From Emticicia sp051209875 (GTDB lineage: Bacteria > Bacteroidota > Bacteroidia > Cytophagales > Spirosomataceae): a stretch of 64,000 bases of DNA. The stretch is from contig NZ_JBNTQY010000002.1 in NCBI RefSeq assembly GCF_051209875.1, forward strand, positions 1-64,000. The letters run 5' to 3'. The translations under genes and the position numbers were made by a program. Under the pieces are notes generated by a model, which saw nothing but the letters and a program-made list of their open reading frames with translations, was not told the DNA's origin and ran no database searches. This document shows, piece by piece, positions 14,976 to 24,433 of the stretch (position 1 is its first letter; the number at the start of each line of letters is the position of its first letter).

Positions 14976-15770
14976 TCAAAGTAATTTACCGAAACCCTTT
15001 AGTCTTATTATGAATTTTGTTAGACTTTCATTTCCACGAATGTCCAGTCGTTGTATTTCATATTTATCTTTTAAAGGAACGATGTTCAAACGGTTTCCAA
15101 TTCTAAAAGCTGCTTTTATATTTAACTCATTCATTGTTTTCTTCATTTGTATCAGTGTTGCTTTGCATTTTGGTCTTCCTCCAAAAGGATAGGCAAAAAC
15201 AGGTAAAACTGGTAAAAGGTTTTTCTCAAAATAATTGATATTTAATTGCAAATCTTTCACAATTTCATCAAGACTAAGATTTTTATAGTTTTGATGTTGA
15301 TGAGAATGTAAACCAAAGCTTACAAAATTTGGATTTAGACTTTTCAAATGATTTAGACATAATAATGCTTCTGGGTTTTTATCCCAAGAATTTGACTGAC
15401 CAATATGTGCCGTTGACAAAAAAATAGTTGCTGAAATATTATATTTTTCAAGAATGGGGTATGCTAACTCAAGATTGTTTAAATATCCGTCATCAAAAGT
15501 TAGAAGAATAGATTTTTTTGGTAATGATTTAATCTCCCCATTAATAAATGCCACAAATTGTGAAAGGGGAATTATTTGATAATCCGATTTCAAAAGAAAC
15601 AGTATTTGCTCTTCAAATTGTTCGACAGTAATGGTAATATCATCTTTATAGCTATTTGAAAACTTATGGTACATCAAAACGGGAATGCCATTGATTGGAA
15701 AATTTATGTTAATGACCAAAATCAAACAGCAAACACAAACAAGCGTAAAAAAGGCATAGTAAAGCATCAC
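14976..15770 (-). CDS. Polysaccharide deacetylase (NodB domain, CE4)
   Basis: 264 residues. An N-terminal membrane anchor (YYAFFTLVCVCCLILVINI) is followed by PVLMYHKF and the NodB core: SILLTFDDGY carries the catalytic Asp and metal Asp, and FGLHSHQHQNY the metal His pair. A YPFGGRP arginine motif follows. The enzyme would deacetylate N-acetylated sugars in peptidoglycan or exopolysaccharide outside the inner membrane. It precedes the coiled-coil protein and nhaD in one leftward cluster, consistent with an envelope stress function. Confidence 0.85.
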   Translation of the reverse strand: MMLYYAFFTLVCVCCLILVININFPINGIPVLMYHKFSNSYKDDITITVEQFEEQILFLLKSDYQIIPLSQFVAFINGEIKSLPKKSILLTFDDGYLNNLELAYPILEKYNISATIFLSTAHIGQSNSWDKNPEALLCLNHLKSLNPNFVSFGLHSHQHQNYKNLSLDEIVKDLQLNINYFEKNLLPVLPVFAYPFGGRPKCKATLIQMKKTMNELNIKAAFRIGNRLNIVPLKDKYEIQRLDIRGNESLTKFIIRLKGFGKLL

Positions 15771-15822
15771 GTTTATTGATAGAATTGTTGTAAAATAATT
15801 TTAAAGGTGTGGGGTTAGATAC

Positions 15823-18800
15823 TTACTCAAAAGATTCGTGCTTAACTCTATTGAATACCCAAAAAATGATTGGAAAAACTAAAAGGGTTAAGACAGTTGC
15901 AGTTACTAAGCCACCAATAATGACAATTGCCAAAGGTTTTTGAGATTCTGAGCCAATACCTGTACTGATTGCAGCTGGCAGTAATCCGATTGATGCCATC
16001 AAGGCAGTCATTACGACAGGTCTTGTTCGTACTTTTACTGCTTCCAAAATAGCAGTATCTAAAACCATTTTATTGCGTATGTTTTTATGAAATTCAGAAA
16101 TAAGAATCACACCATTTTGAATACAAATACCAAAGAGTGCGATAAATCCGACGCCTCCAGAAATACCGAAATTAATACCTGTGATATGTAATGCGATGAT
16201 TCCACCGATGATGGCAAAAGGTACATTTGCCAAGACTAATAGCGAGTCTTTTATATTACCAAACATGATGAATAGCAATACAAATATTCCTATTAAGCTA
16301 ATCGGAATCATTTCACCTAATCGCTTAGTAGCTCTCACCTGGTTTTCAAACTCTCCTGTCCAGCCGATTGTATAACCATTCGGCAATTCAAGATATGTTT
16401 CTACATTGTTTTGTGCTTCGGCAATCGTGCTTCCTAAATCTCGGTCTCTCACCGAGAATTTCACCCCAATAAATCGCTTATTATTATCTCTATAAATAAA
16501 TGCAGGACCTGTTATTTTCTGAATGATAGCAATCTCTTTCAACGGTATTTTTGCCCCTTGAATGGTCGGAACTTTCAGGTTTTTTATATCTACTTCGTCT
16601 TTGCGGTAGTTTTTTTGGTATCTTACACGTACATCAAATTTCTTTTCACCTTCAAACTTTTGGGTAGCCGTTTTTCCACCAAAAGCCATTTCCAAAACTG
16701 CTTGTGCATCTGAAAGCGTTACTCCATAAGCAGCCATTTTTTCTCTTTCTAAGATTACGCTAATTTCGGGCTGACCAACATTTCGTAAAATCCCAACGTC
16801 CTTAATTCCTTCAACTTTTTCAATTTGTTTGATAACTTGATTTGCTATTTTATCTAATTCATTCAAATCATCACCATATATTTTTACAGCATTTGAAGCA
16901 TTGATTCCTGCCACACTTTCTGCCACGTTATCAATGATTGGTTGAGAATAATTATAGCCTATTCCTTGATATTTAGATAAAGAATCATCCATTTCTCTAA
17001 CTAAATCATCCATTGTAATTTTTCGTTTCCAGTCGTCTTTGTGCTTTAGATTTACCTGCATTTGTACATAATAGAACCCACTTGGGTCAGTACCGTCATT
17101 GCTTCTTCCTACTTGGGATAATACGCCATTTACTTCGGAAAATTTTCGGAGTTCATTTCTCAAAATCGCTGTTTTATGCACCGTTTCGGGCAAGCTTTGA
17201 CTCATTGGGAATTTAGCTTCTACCCACAAAGCACCTTCGTTGAGCTGTGGTAAGAATTCTGTGCCGAGTAATGTAGCAGAGAAGAAAGTCAATGCCATGA
17301 AAACAATTGAAGCAAAAAGTGTGATTTTTTTGTGGGCAAAAGTCCAAACAAGACCTTTCTTAGTGATTTTATTCCAAAAATTCACGAAAGGATTATTTTT
17401 CTCTCGAACATTCTTATTTAGAAATAGATGAGATAAAACAGGTACTAAAGTAAGTGTAAAAAGTAATGCACCCAATAAGGCAAAACCTAAAGTGTAAGCC
17501 AATGGCGAAAACATTTTCCCTTCTACTTTCTGAAAAGCGAAAATAGGCATCAAAGCAGTGATAATAATGAGTTTTGAGAAGAAAATAGCTTTCCCCAACT
17601 CTGTTCCTGTCTTTTTGATTACACTACCTATGGCTAACTTATTGTATGCTTGCATACCTTTTTTGTATGAAATGTGGTCGAGTGTAACGAAAATTCCTTC
17701 TACCATCACCACCGCTCCATCAATGATAATTCCGAAATCGACGGCACCCAATGAAAGTAAATTTGCACTCATACCTTTCAGTCGTAAACACAAAAAGGCA
17801 AATAATAAAGAAAGTGGAATAATGATGGAAACTGAAACAGTCGTTCGCCAGTCTGCCATGAATAAAAACACAATCACCGTTACAAACAAAATGCCTTCAA
17901 ACATATTGTGCATCACCGTAGTAGTGGTATAATTCATCAGATTATCACGGTCGTAAAATGTTTCCATTTTTACATCCGATGGCAAAATCCTTTCGTTTAA
18001 TTCAGCAATTTTAGCTTTTACTCTGCCTAACACCTCTTTCGGATTTTCACCTTTTCGCATAACAATGATACCTTCTACTACATCATCATTATCGTTTAAT
18101 CCAACTTGCCCAACTCTTGGCATGGCTGCTTCTTGCACATCAGCAAGGTTTCTTACCAAAATGGGGTTTCCTGCTGCGTCATCAACGATGATATTTTCGA
18201 TGTCTGCAATAGAACTAAGCAAGCCAATTCCTCGAACCACGTAAGCCTGTTGGTTTTTTTCAATTATATCACCGCCTACATTTAGATTACTTTTGTTTAC
18301 AGCTTCATACACTTGCAATGGTGTGATGTCATATTTTGCCAAGCGATTAGGGTCAACGCTGATTTCATACGTTTTTTCTTGTCCACCAAACGCCACCAAG
18401 TCAGCTACACCAGCCACTGAGCGAAGTTGTCTATCAATGACCCAATTTTGAATTGTAAGTAAATCTTTGGAATCTCTTGATTTACTTTTAAGCGTATATC
18501 TGAAAATTTCACCCGTGGGGCCATAAGGTGGTTGTACATCAGGCTCTACACCGTCTGGCAACGAAACATTTCGGAGTAGATTATTTACTTGTTGTCGGGC
18601 AAAAAAATCTTCTACATCATCATCAAAAATAATTTTGATAACTGAAAGTCCAAACATTGTAATACTACGAACGCTTGTTTTTTTCTGAACCGAATTCATC
18701 GAAATCTCGATGGGTGTGGTTACAAAACGCTCTATTTCTTCGGCACTTCTTCCATTCCATTCGGTTACGATAATGATTTGGGTATTGGTTACATCAGGAA

Positions 18801-18924
18801 ATGCCTCAATGGGCATATTTTGAAATGAGATAAAGCCTGAAATTGCCAAAACTGCCACCCAAAAGAAGGTAAAAGGCTTGTTTTTGAGCGAAAAAGCAAT
18901 AATATTTTTGATGAATTTATTCAT
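15823..18924 (-). CDS. czcA: Heavy-metal efflux RND pump, CzcA-type
   Basis: 1033 residues. Two sets of membrane spans surround two large periplasmic loops. The fourth-span motif DFGIIIDGAVVMVEG has the Asp-Asp-Glu set of HME1 (Co/Zn/Cd) pumps rather than the Cu/Ag type. The N-terminus IIAFSLKNKPFTFFW and ERFVTTPIEISMNSV are canonical. It should use proton influx to expel divalent metal through CzcB and CzcC. The three pump genes are in the order C-B-(hydroxylase)-A, with a fatty acid hydroxylase gene between B and A. A two-component system lies just upstream. Confidence 0.92.
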   Translation of the reverse strand: MNKFIKNIIAFSLKNKPFTFFWVAVLAISGFISFQNMPIEAFPDVTNTQIIIVTEWNGRSAEEIERFVTTPIEISMNSVQKKTSVRSITMFGLSVIKIIFDDDVEDFFARQQVNNLLRNVSLPDGVEPDVQPPYGPTGEIFRYTLKSKSRDSKDLLTIQNWVIDRQLRSVAGVADLVAFGGQEKTYEISVDPNRLAKYDITPLQVYEAVNKSNLNVGGDIIEKNQQAYVVRGIGLLSSIADIENIIVDDAAGNPILVRNLADVQEAAMPRVGQVGLNDNDDVVEGIIVMRKGENPKEVLGRVKAKIAELNERILPSDVKMETFYDRDNLMNYTTTTVMHNMFEGILFVTVIVFLFMADWRTTVSVSIIIPLSLLFAFLCLRLKGMSANLLSLGAVDFGIIIDGAVVMVEGIFVTLDHISYKKGMQAYNKLAIGSVIKKTGTELGKAIFFSKLIIITALMPIFAFQKVEGKMFSPLAYTLGFALLGALLFTLTLVPVLSHLFLNKNVREKNNPFVNFWNKITKKGLVWTFAHKKITLFASIVFMALTFFSATLLGTEFLPQLNEGALWVEAKFPMSQSLPETVHKTAILRNELRKFSEVNGVLSQVGRSNDGTDPSGFYYVQMQVNLKHKDDWKRKITMDDLVREMDDSLSKYQGIGYNYSQPIIDNVAESVAGINASNAVKIYGDDLNELDKIANQVIKQIEKVEGIKDVGILRNVGQPEISVILEREKMAAYGVTLSDAQAVLEMAFGGKTATQKFEGEKKFDVRVRYQKNYRKDEVDIKNLKVPTIQGAKIPLKEIAIIQKITGPAFIYRDNNKRFIGVKFSVRDRDLGSTIAEAQNNVETYLELPNGYTIGWTGEFENQVRATKRLGEMIPISLIGIFVLLFIMFGNIKDSLLVLANVPFAIIGGIIALHITGINFGISGGVGFIALFGICIQNGVILISEFHKNIRNKMVLDTAILEAVKVRTRPVVMTALMASIGLLPAAISTGIGSESQKPLAIVIIGGLVTATVLTLLVFPIIFWVFNRVKHESFE

Positions 18925-19000
18925 AAAACGAAATCCTTGATGGAAATTTAGAACCTTTATATTCTGCCAGTTTTCGGCAATAAATATTTGAATGAAATTG

Positions 19001-19867
19001 TTATTTCAATTCTTGTACACTTGAAATAATGTAGTCGGAATCGAACTCTTTTTGTGCATAATTTTTGCCCACACGGAATGGCATTGATAAAAGACAACTG
19101 AATTCTTTTAGCTTTTCTTTGTCCATTTCTTTATCTACACCAAATACCAAATCTTCGTATTTCATCTTTCGGAATGTGCCAAATAGCCTATCCCAAATGC
19201 TTAAAACATCACCATAATTACTATCAGTATAAGGCAATACATAATGATGATGTACTTGGTGCATATTGGGTGTTACTAAAAAATAACTGAGAAAATTGTC
19301 GTTCCTTTCGCTCAATCGGAGGTTAGCATGAGCTGTAACATTGGAAATTATCTGAATAAACTGACGAGCCATGAGCATCCAAAAAGAAACACCAGAGAGA
19401 AATACCCACAACAATGTAAAACTCAGTCGAATGCTTGTTTCAATTGGGTGTTCACGGAGTGTAGTGGAAACATCAAGGTTTTGGTCGCTGTGATGCACTA
19501 AATGGAAAAGCCAAAAAGCATGAAACTTGTGCATGATAACATGATAGACATATTCAAAGAAATCAAGCAATAAGAAAGAGATAATAAACAATAGTACAGG
19601 GTTTTGAATACCTAAATGATTGATGATTCCAAATGGATGGTTTTCATTCCATACCAATAATAGGTTAAATAAAAAACCTAAAAGTAATTGCACGGGAGCA
19701 TCCCAAAGCATAAAGGAAGCATTAGTGAAAGCGTGTTTCCATTTACTATAATTAAAGTGGAAGGCTAAAATATTTTCAAAATTCCATGTGAAAAATATAG
19801 CAAAGAATAGTACGGCTACTCGGTGCGAATCTGGAACGTGGTTAAAATATTGTATAATGGCGTTCAT
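19001..19867 (-). CDS. Fatty acid hydroxylase / sterol desaturase family protein, inside the czc operon
   Basis: 288 residues. Four to five membrane spans and the three histidine boxes of the family: HVIMH (109-113), HLVHH (122-126) and HQVHH (203-207), which hold a di-iron centre that hydroxylates or desaturates lipid chains. The gene is between the membrane-fusion protein (48 bp away) and czcA (76 bp away), same strand, so it is likely co-transcribed. This suggests metal-triggered lipid remodelling. It is not a known Czc component. Confidence 0.85.
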   Translation of the reverse strand: MNAIIQYFNHVPDSHRVAVLFFAIFFTWNFENILAFHFNYSKWKHAFTNASFMLWDAPVQLLLGFLFNLLLVWNENHPFGIINHLGIQNPVLLFIISFLLLDFFEYVYHVIMHKFHAFWLFHLVHHSDQNLDVSTTLREHPIETSIRLSFTLLWVFLSGVSFWMLMARQFIQIISNVTAHANLRLSERNDNFLSYFLVTPNMHQVHHHYVLPYTDSNYGDVLSIWDRLFGTFRKMKYEDLVFGVDKEMDKEKLKEFSCLLSMPFRVGKNYAQKEFDSDYIISSVQELK

Positions 19868-19915
19868 AAGGTTAGGGTTTTAGGGATGTATAAAATAATA
19901 GGTAGTTCGAATATA

Positions 19916-20995
19916 TTAATCATTCAATTCATCATAAATTAGTAGTTGATTGGCGGTCATTACTTTTTCACCCCCTTTTAGCCCTGATAAAATGTAAGTG
20001 ATGCTACCAACTTGGCGGAATACCTCTACTTGGCGAGTTTCGATATTATTGCGGTCTTTGAATATCATTACAAAGTTTTTGCTTTTGTCAAAAATGACCG
20101 CCTCCGAAGGAATAGCCAGCATTTGCTGACTTTCGGCATACGAAAGTTTGATTGTGGCTCTCATTTCAGGTTTGAGTAAATAACCGGTATTATTGAGTTT
20201 GATACGAACCTTCATGGCTTTCGTTTCGGGGTCGATGATATTGAAGATTTTATCAACTTTTCCATTAAATATCTTATCGGAATAACTCAGTGTCGTTACA
20301 GCCGCATCAATGCCGAGTTTTACTTGGTTAATGTCGCTTTCATTGATATTGGCAATTGCCCAAACATCATCTATTTCAGCAATATCAAAAATATTATCGC
20401 TACGGTCGTTGCGGAGAAGCATATCCTGGTTGATATTTTTTTGAATAATAAAGCCACTTAAAGGTGACCTTACTTCATAGATTGCTCCTTTTTTGATATT
20501 GTAAATAGTGTAGGTTTCTTCAATGCGATGCAGTTGTGATTTTGCTTTATCCAATTGACTCTGTGCTTCAATCACATCTCTTTCGGCATTGAGTTTACCT
20601 TCAAATAATTCTTGTGCTACTTTCAAATTATTCTTGGCTAATAGCAAATCGTTTTTAGAATCTTCCAATTCTTTTTCAAAACTGGCAACTTCTGTACTGC
20701 GAATTGTTGCAAGCAATTGCCCTTTTTTTACATAATCGCCCAATTCGACATATACTTTTGTTACATTTCCGCCAACAACTGGATAAACTTCAATCATTTT
20801 ATTATTGTCAGCCGTTATTTTGCCATAGAAATTAAGTTCATTTTTAAGGTTTTGCATTTTAACCACACTTGTTTTGGTTGATTCGAGCATTTTTTTACTC
20901 AATACAAAAGTAGTTTGAGTAATTTCTTTTGGTGGGGTTTTATCACAAGCAAAAAGACAAACGGTAAGGAGAGAAATGAAGATTATATTTTTCAT
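19916..20995 (-). CDS. czcB: RND efflux periplasmic adaptor (membrane fusion) lipoprotein
   Basis: 359 residues from the ATG at 20995, one base after the czcC stop. A lipoprotein signal (FISLLTVCLFAC) places Cys-19 as the lipid anchor. Lipoyl/barrel-sandwich (GKITADNNKMIEVYPVVGGNVTKVYVELGDYVKKGQLLATI) halves bracket a coiled-coil hairpin, followed by the beta-barrel domain. It links CzcA to CzcC across the periplasm. The translational start was chosen over an upstream in-frame ATG because that one overlaps czcC and would put the lipobox too far in. Confidence 0.88.
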   Translation of the reverse strand: MKNIIFISLLTVCLFACDKTPPKEITQTTFVLSKKMLESTKTSVVKMQNLKNELNFYGKITADNNKMIEVYPVVGGNVTKVYVELGDYVKKGQLLATIRSTEVASFEKELEDSKNDLLLAKNNLKVAQELFEGKLNAERDVIEAQSQLDKAKSQLHRIEETYTIYNIKKGAIYEVRSPLSGFIIQKNINQDMLLRNDRSDNIFDIAEIDDVWAIANINESDINQVKLGIDAAVTTLSYSDKIFNGKVDKIFNIIDPETKAMKVRIKLNNTGYLLKPEMRATIKLSYAESQQMLAIPSEAVIFDKSKNFVMIFKDRNNIETRQVEVFRQVGSITYILSGLKGGEKVMTANQLLIYDELND

Positions 20996-20996
20996 T

Positions 20997-22247
20997 TTAG
21001 AATAAATTAACATTGACAATATGATTGATAGATTCGCCCGATAAAATGAGTTGTTTCCTCATTTCAATCAATTGAAGTGTACTTTGATTATAGCTCTCCA
21101 TGAAATCGGTAAATTCGAGTAAGGAAATATTTTGTTTTTGAAAATTCTGCAAAATACCTTTATACACAACTTCAAAGTTTTCTGTGCCAGATTGTATTAT
21201 TTGGGTATATTTTTCTTGTTTTTGACTCCAAGTCAGGTAGGAATTTTCGATTTGACTCTTTAATTCTGTTATTTTTTGTTCTTTCAAACGCTTTGTTTTT
21301 TCTAATTCGGCTTCGGCAATTTTGATATTTCCTTTATTTCTGTTCCACAAAGGCAAGGGGACTCCAAATGTCAAGTTTACCTGATTACCAAAAGCTCCGC
21401 CACGTTGGTCATAAGATACACCAAGAGTTAGGTCGGGCGTCGATAATGATTTTTGCCATTTTAGCATCAACACATTGCTTTCGATAATTTTCAAGAAACT
21501 CAAGTAATCAGGATTATTCTCTAATGCCATGTTGAGTAAAGCATCAGCAACTGGAAGATTATTTTTGAGAAAATAATTATTCAGAGCCAAATCATCTACT
21601 ACTGGATTGATGCCTTCTCTGCTTGATGTCATAATTTTTAATGTTTCTTGCTCATCGTTGATGCTTTTTTGTACTGCAAGGAATTCATTCTTTAAATTGA
21701 ATGACAATGATTGTAAGCGAACCACATCTCGCAAGGGCCAATTGCCTTTTTGTGCTTGTTGCGAATAAACTTTTACCAAGGTATCAACATTGGCTATTTG
21801 CTTATTGATGTTGCTGATTTTTTGTTGTTCAAAGAAACTGTTATAGAAACTTTGACGTAGCTGAAATCGAAGGTTTTTCAGGAGTTGTTCAAACTGTAAC
21901 TCTGCAATTATAATGGTTGATTTGGCAAATTCAACTTCATTCTTTTTCTTTTTGCCCAGATAAAGTAGTTGTTGTACCGCAAGGGCTTTTTGTCCTTGCC
22001 CACCTATATCAAGCACTCTTTTGTTGGGTGGATTAATGGCGTTTAGCTCGCCCGAAGCATAAGGAAGTTCCCAGATTTTGGCTTGAATGACGTTGGCCTT
22101 GGCTATGTCAATATTGTATTGCTCTGCCAACAATGCCAAGTTGTTTTTAACAAAAACTTCTTCACATTGCGAAAGTGTGAGGTTTTGTTGTGAAAAAGCA
22201 GTTTGAGAAAAAAATAATAATAGTAAAAAGAAAAGCTTTCTAAACAT
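20997..22247 (-). CDS. czcC: Outer-membrane efflux protein, TolC/CzcC family
   Basis: 416 residues. A signal peptide (LFFLLLLFFSQTAFSQ) is followed by two repeats of the outer-membrane efflux fold, rich in long helices (for example LQVAQ-type KSQIENSYLTWSQKQEKYTQ). It would form the outer-membrane duct for the CzcBA pump. It is the first gene of the operon. The 84-bp gap from the two-component kinase stop probably holds the operator, including TTAAGG and TAAAGG half-sites. Confidence 0.85.
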   Translation of the reverse strand: MFRKLFFLLLLFFSQTAFSQQNLTLSQCEEVFVKNNLALLAEQYNIDIAKANVIQAKIWELPYASGELNAINPPNKRVLDIGGQGQKALAVQQLLYLGKKKKNEVEFAKSTIIIAELQFEQLLKNLRFQLRQSFYNSFFEQQKISNINKQIANVDTLVKVYSQQAQKGNWPLRDVVRLQSLSFNLKNEFLAVQKSINDEQETLKIMTSSREGINPVVDDLALNNYFLKNNLPVADALLNMALENNPDYLSFLKIIESNVLMLKWQKSLSTPDLTLGVSYDQRGGAFGNQVNLTFGVPLPLWNRNKGNIKIAEAELEKTKRLKEQKITELKSQIENSYLTWSQKQEKYTQIIQSGTENFEVVYKGILQNFQKQNISLLEFTDFMESYNQSTLQLIEMRKQLILSGESINHIVNVNLF

Positions 22248-22331
22248 CTGTGGTCTGTTGTATATTATTTACAGCAGCAAAGATGTATAGGTCAATATTA
22301 AAATAGCCTTTAGGTTTACCTTAAAAAAAAC
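22248..22331 (-). promoter_or_regulatory. czcCBA promoter region
   Basis: On the minus strand the sequence TTAAGGTAAACCTAAAGG is followed by an AT-rich run and TTGACC before a near -7 box (CATCTTTG). The direct half-sites could bind the adjacent OmpR-type response regulator. This is inference. Confidence 0.35.
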
Positions 22332-23699
22332 TTAATTGATAAAAATAATTTCAAATTGATTAGTTTTAGGTGCTATTGCTTGATATTTGATTGTAGCAGA
22401 ATGATAATCTAAGATTCGTTTTGAAAGCCGTAAACCTAACCCTGAGCCATTAATTTGTCTTGAATTTGAGCCACGCATGAAAGGTTGAAACAGCTTGTCT
22501 TGTTCGAGCATGGTAATTAAATCGCCTTCATTTGAAATACGTATGCTTAGCTTGTGACTATCTGTTTGCTCAATTATGACATTAGTTTTTTTATTGTCTG
22601 AATACAAACAAGCATTTTTTAACAAATTGGTAAATATAATTTCAAGAAGCGATTTTACTCCAAAAACTTCCATTGAAAGCTCAATTTTATCATTATCAAT
22701 AATTTCAAATTTTAAATCAAATTCTGGTTCCGTTTTTTTTACTTGTGTAGTGGCAAAAAAAATCACTTCATCAATTCGTACTTTAGCAAACTCTTTTTGA
22801 GCATCTTCTCGATTAATTTTTGATAAGAGTAATAAAGAATTAACCAAGTCTGATAATTGATGAATAGACTCATTGATACTTTTGAGCGAATTGACTGTTT
22901 CAGGGCTATGACTTTGATTTTGAAGTAAATTTTCTACTTTAAAAGAAATTCTTGTTAAGGGTGTTCTAAATTCGTGTGAAGCATTAGCTGCAAACTCTCT
23001 TTGGCTCTCAAATGCGTTTTCAATTCTCGAAAGCAGGATATTAAAAGCTCTTGTTAACAGGTTTATTTCATCATTTTGCTTCGTTTCGTGTAATTGAACG
23101 TTCAATTGGTTAATTGAAATATTGGTTATTTGTTCTTGAAAAATATCCAAAGGCTTGAGTAATCGTTTGATAAAATAATTAGTGGAAAGCCACACCAAAA
23201 GTGTACCCACGATGAATGTAGTTAGGAGGAGATAAAACAGAAAATTAAGTTTAGAATTACCATATCTATCTTCAGCAGAGATTAATACATAATACTCACT
23301 ACTTTCGAAATCATAGTATAAACCCATAACATCTTTCTCTTTATCGCTTCTGAAAAACGATTTTTCAATTTTAATTTTTTCTAAATCTGCTCTATTCCAA
23401 GTAATTGTGGCATCGTCGATACTACTATAAAGCAGTTTAAATTTATCATCAAAGACTAATATTTTTTCATTAATTAGTTTATTGATCGAATTGCGATCAA
23501 TCAGTTTAAGTAGTTGATTATCAACTTCTTTTACTTCAACCAACAATTTCGCTGTTGTTAACGCCTTTACTTTTAAGCGTTGCTCAAACTCTTCTCTTCT
23601 GAAAATTGAAAAGGATATATAAATAACAATTGAAGCCAGTCCAAATAAGACTGAAAAGGCAATAGCAACATTAATCGCAATCCTTTTTTTGAGGGTCAT
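22332..23699 (-). CDS. Sensor histidine kinase (metal-type, CzcS-like)
   Basis: 455 residues. Two membrane spans (about 9-31 and 150-170) bound a periplasmic sensor. A HAMP linker follows, then the HisKA helix with ASHEFRTPLTRIS and HATPase_c with an N-box FTNLLKNACLYS and G-box GSGLGLRLS. It shares the EEF-RLK-KA-TTA pattern with the neighbouring kinase at 24434, showing recent duplication of the sensor. The start overlaps the response regulator stop by four bases. Its position directly upstream of czcCBA suggests it senses metal. Confidence 0.88.
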   Translation of the reverse strand: MTLKKRIAINVAIAFSVLFGLASIVIYISFSIFRREEFEQRLKVKALTTAKLLVEVKEVDNQLLKLIDRNSINKLINEKILVFDDKFKLLYSSIDDATITWNRADLEKIKIEKSFFRSDKEKDVMGLYYDFESSEYYVLISAEDRYGNSKLNFLFYLLLTTFIVGTLLVWLSTNYFIKRLLKPLDIFQEQITNISINQLNVQLHETKQNDEINLLTRAFNILLSRIENAFESQREFAANASHEFRTPLTRISFKVENLLQNQSHSPETVNSLKSINESIHQLSDLVNSLLLLSKINREDAQKEFAKVRIDEVIFFATTQVKKTEPEFDLKFEIIDNDKIELSMEVFGVKSLLEIIFTNLLKNACLYSDNKKTNVIIEQTDSHKLSIRISNEGDLITMLEQDKLFQPFMRGSNSRQINGSGLGLRLSKRILDYHSATIKYQAIAPKTNQFEIIFIN

Positions 23700-24379
23700 A
23701 GCTCTTCTTTTTTTAGATAATAACCAAATCCTGGGCGAGTATGAATCAGTTTAACTTCATGATTACGGTCTATTTTTTTTCTTAAAAAATTAATGTAAAC
23801 CTCTATCGTATTTAAATTTGTATCAATATGAATATCCCAGATTTGCTCAGCAATAGTCTGCTTAGAAAGAGTCCGCCCTTTGGCTTTGGCTAAAAGCAAT
23901 AAAAATTGATATTCTTTTGGAGTAAGGTCAATCAATTCTCCTTTACGTTTTGCTTTCATTTCGGAAGTGTTAATTTCCAAATCATCAATAACGATAATGT
24001 TATCGCTCTCTTGTGGAGTTAAACTTCTGCGAAGCAGAGAAGTAATTCTTAAAAAAAGCTCTTCAAAATGGAATGGTTTTACCAAATAATCATCAGCTCC
24101 AAAACCAAAAGCATCAGCTTTGTCTTGAATGTCTCCGTAAGCAGTGAGCATAATAATTGGGGTGTATTTATTGGATTCTCGAATTTGTTTACATACATCT
24201 AATCCATTTATTTTTGGAACATTGATATCCAAAAGAAAAATGTTGTATTCATGTTTTTTTATTTGTCGAAAGAAAAGTTCTCCATCAAAAACAGTATCAC
24301 ATTCAATTTTTTTTGATAACAAAAAACTTTTAACTTCTGTTGAAAGTGTAGGGTCATCTTCTAAAAGCAGTACATTCAT
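23696..24379 (-). CDS. OmpR-family response regulator (CzcR-like)
   Basis: 227 residues. The receiver domain (1-120) has the phospho-acceptor Asp in IFLLDINVPKINGLD, with the DD pair near the start (LLEDDPTL) and Lys in DYLVKPFHF. The C-terminal winged helix carries LTPKEYQFLLLLAKAKG and YINFLRKKIDRN. It overlaps the kinase start by 4 bp and precedes czcCBA, which it probably activates. Confidence 0.9.
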   Translation of the reverse strand: MNVLLLEDDPTLSTEVKSFLLSKKIECDTVFDGELFFRQIKKHEYNIFLLDINVPKINGLDVCKQIRESNKYTPIIMLTAYGDIQDKADAFGFGADDYLVKPFHFEELFLRITSLLRRSLTPQESDNIIVIDDLEINTSEMKAKRKGELIDLTPKEYQFLLLLAKAKGRTLSKQTIAEQIWDIHIDTNLNTIEVYINFLRKKIDRNHEVKLIHTRPGFGYYLKKEEL

Positions 24380-24433
24380 TGTATTAGGTCAGTAACAAAA
24401 AAACAAATTTAAGTAATAAAGTTATGAGTAATT

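Noticed and set aside
17558..17932. Plus-strand ORF of 124 codons inside czcA
   Set aside because: Antisense to conserved RND membrane spans; no independent signals.
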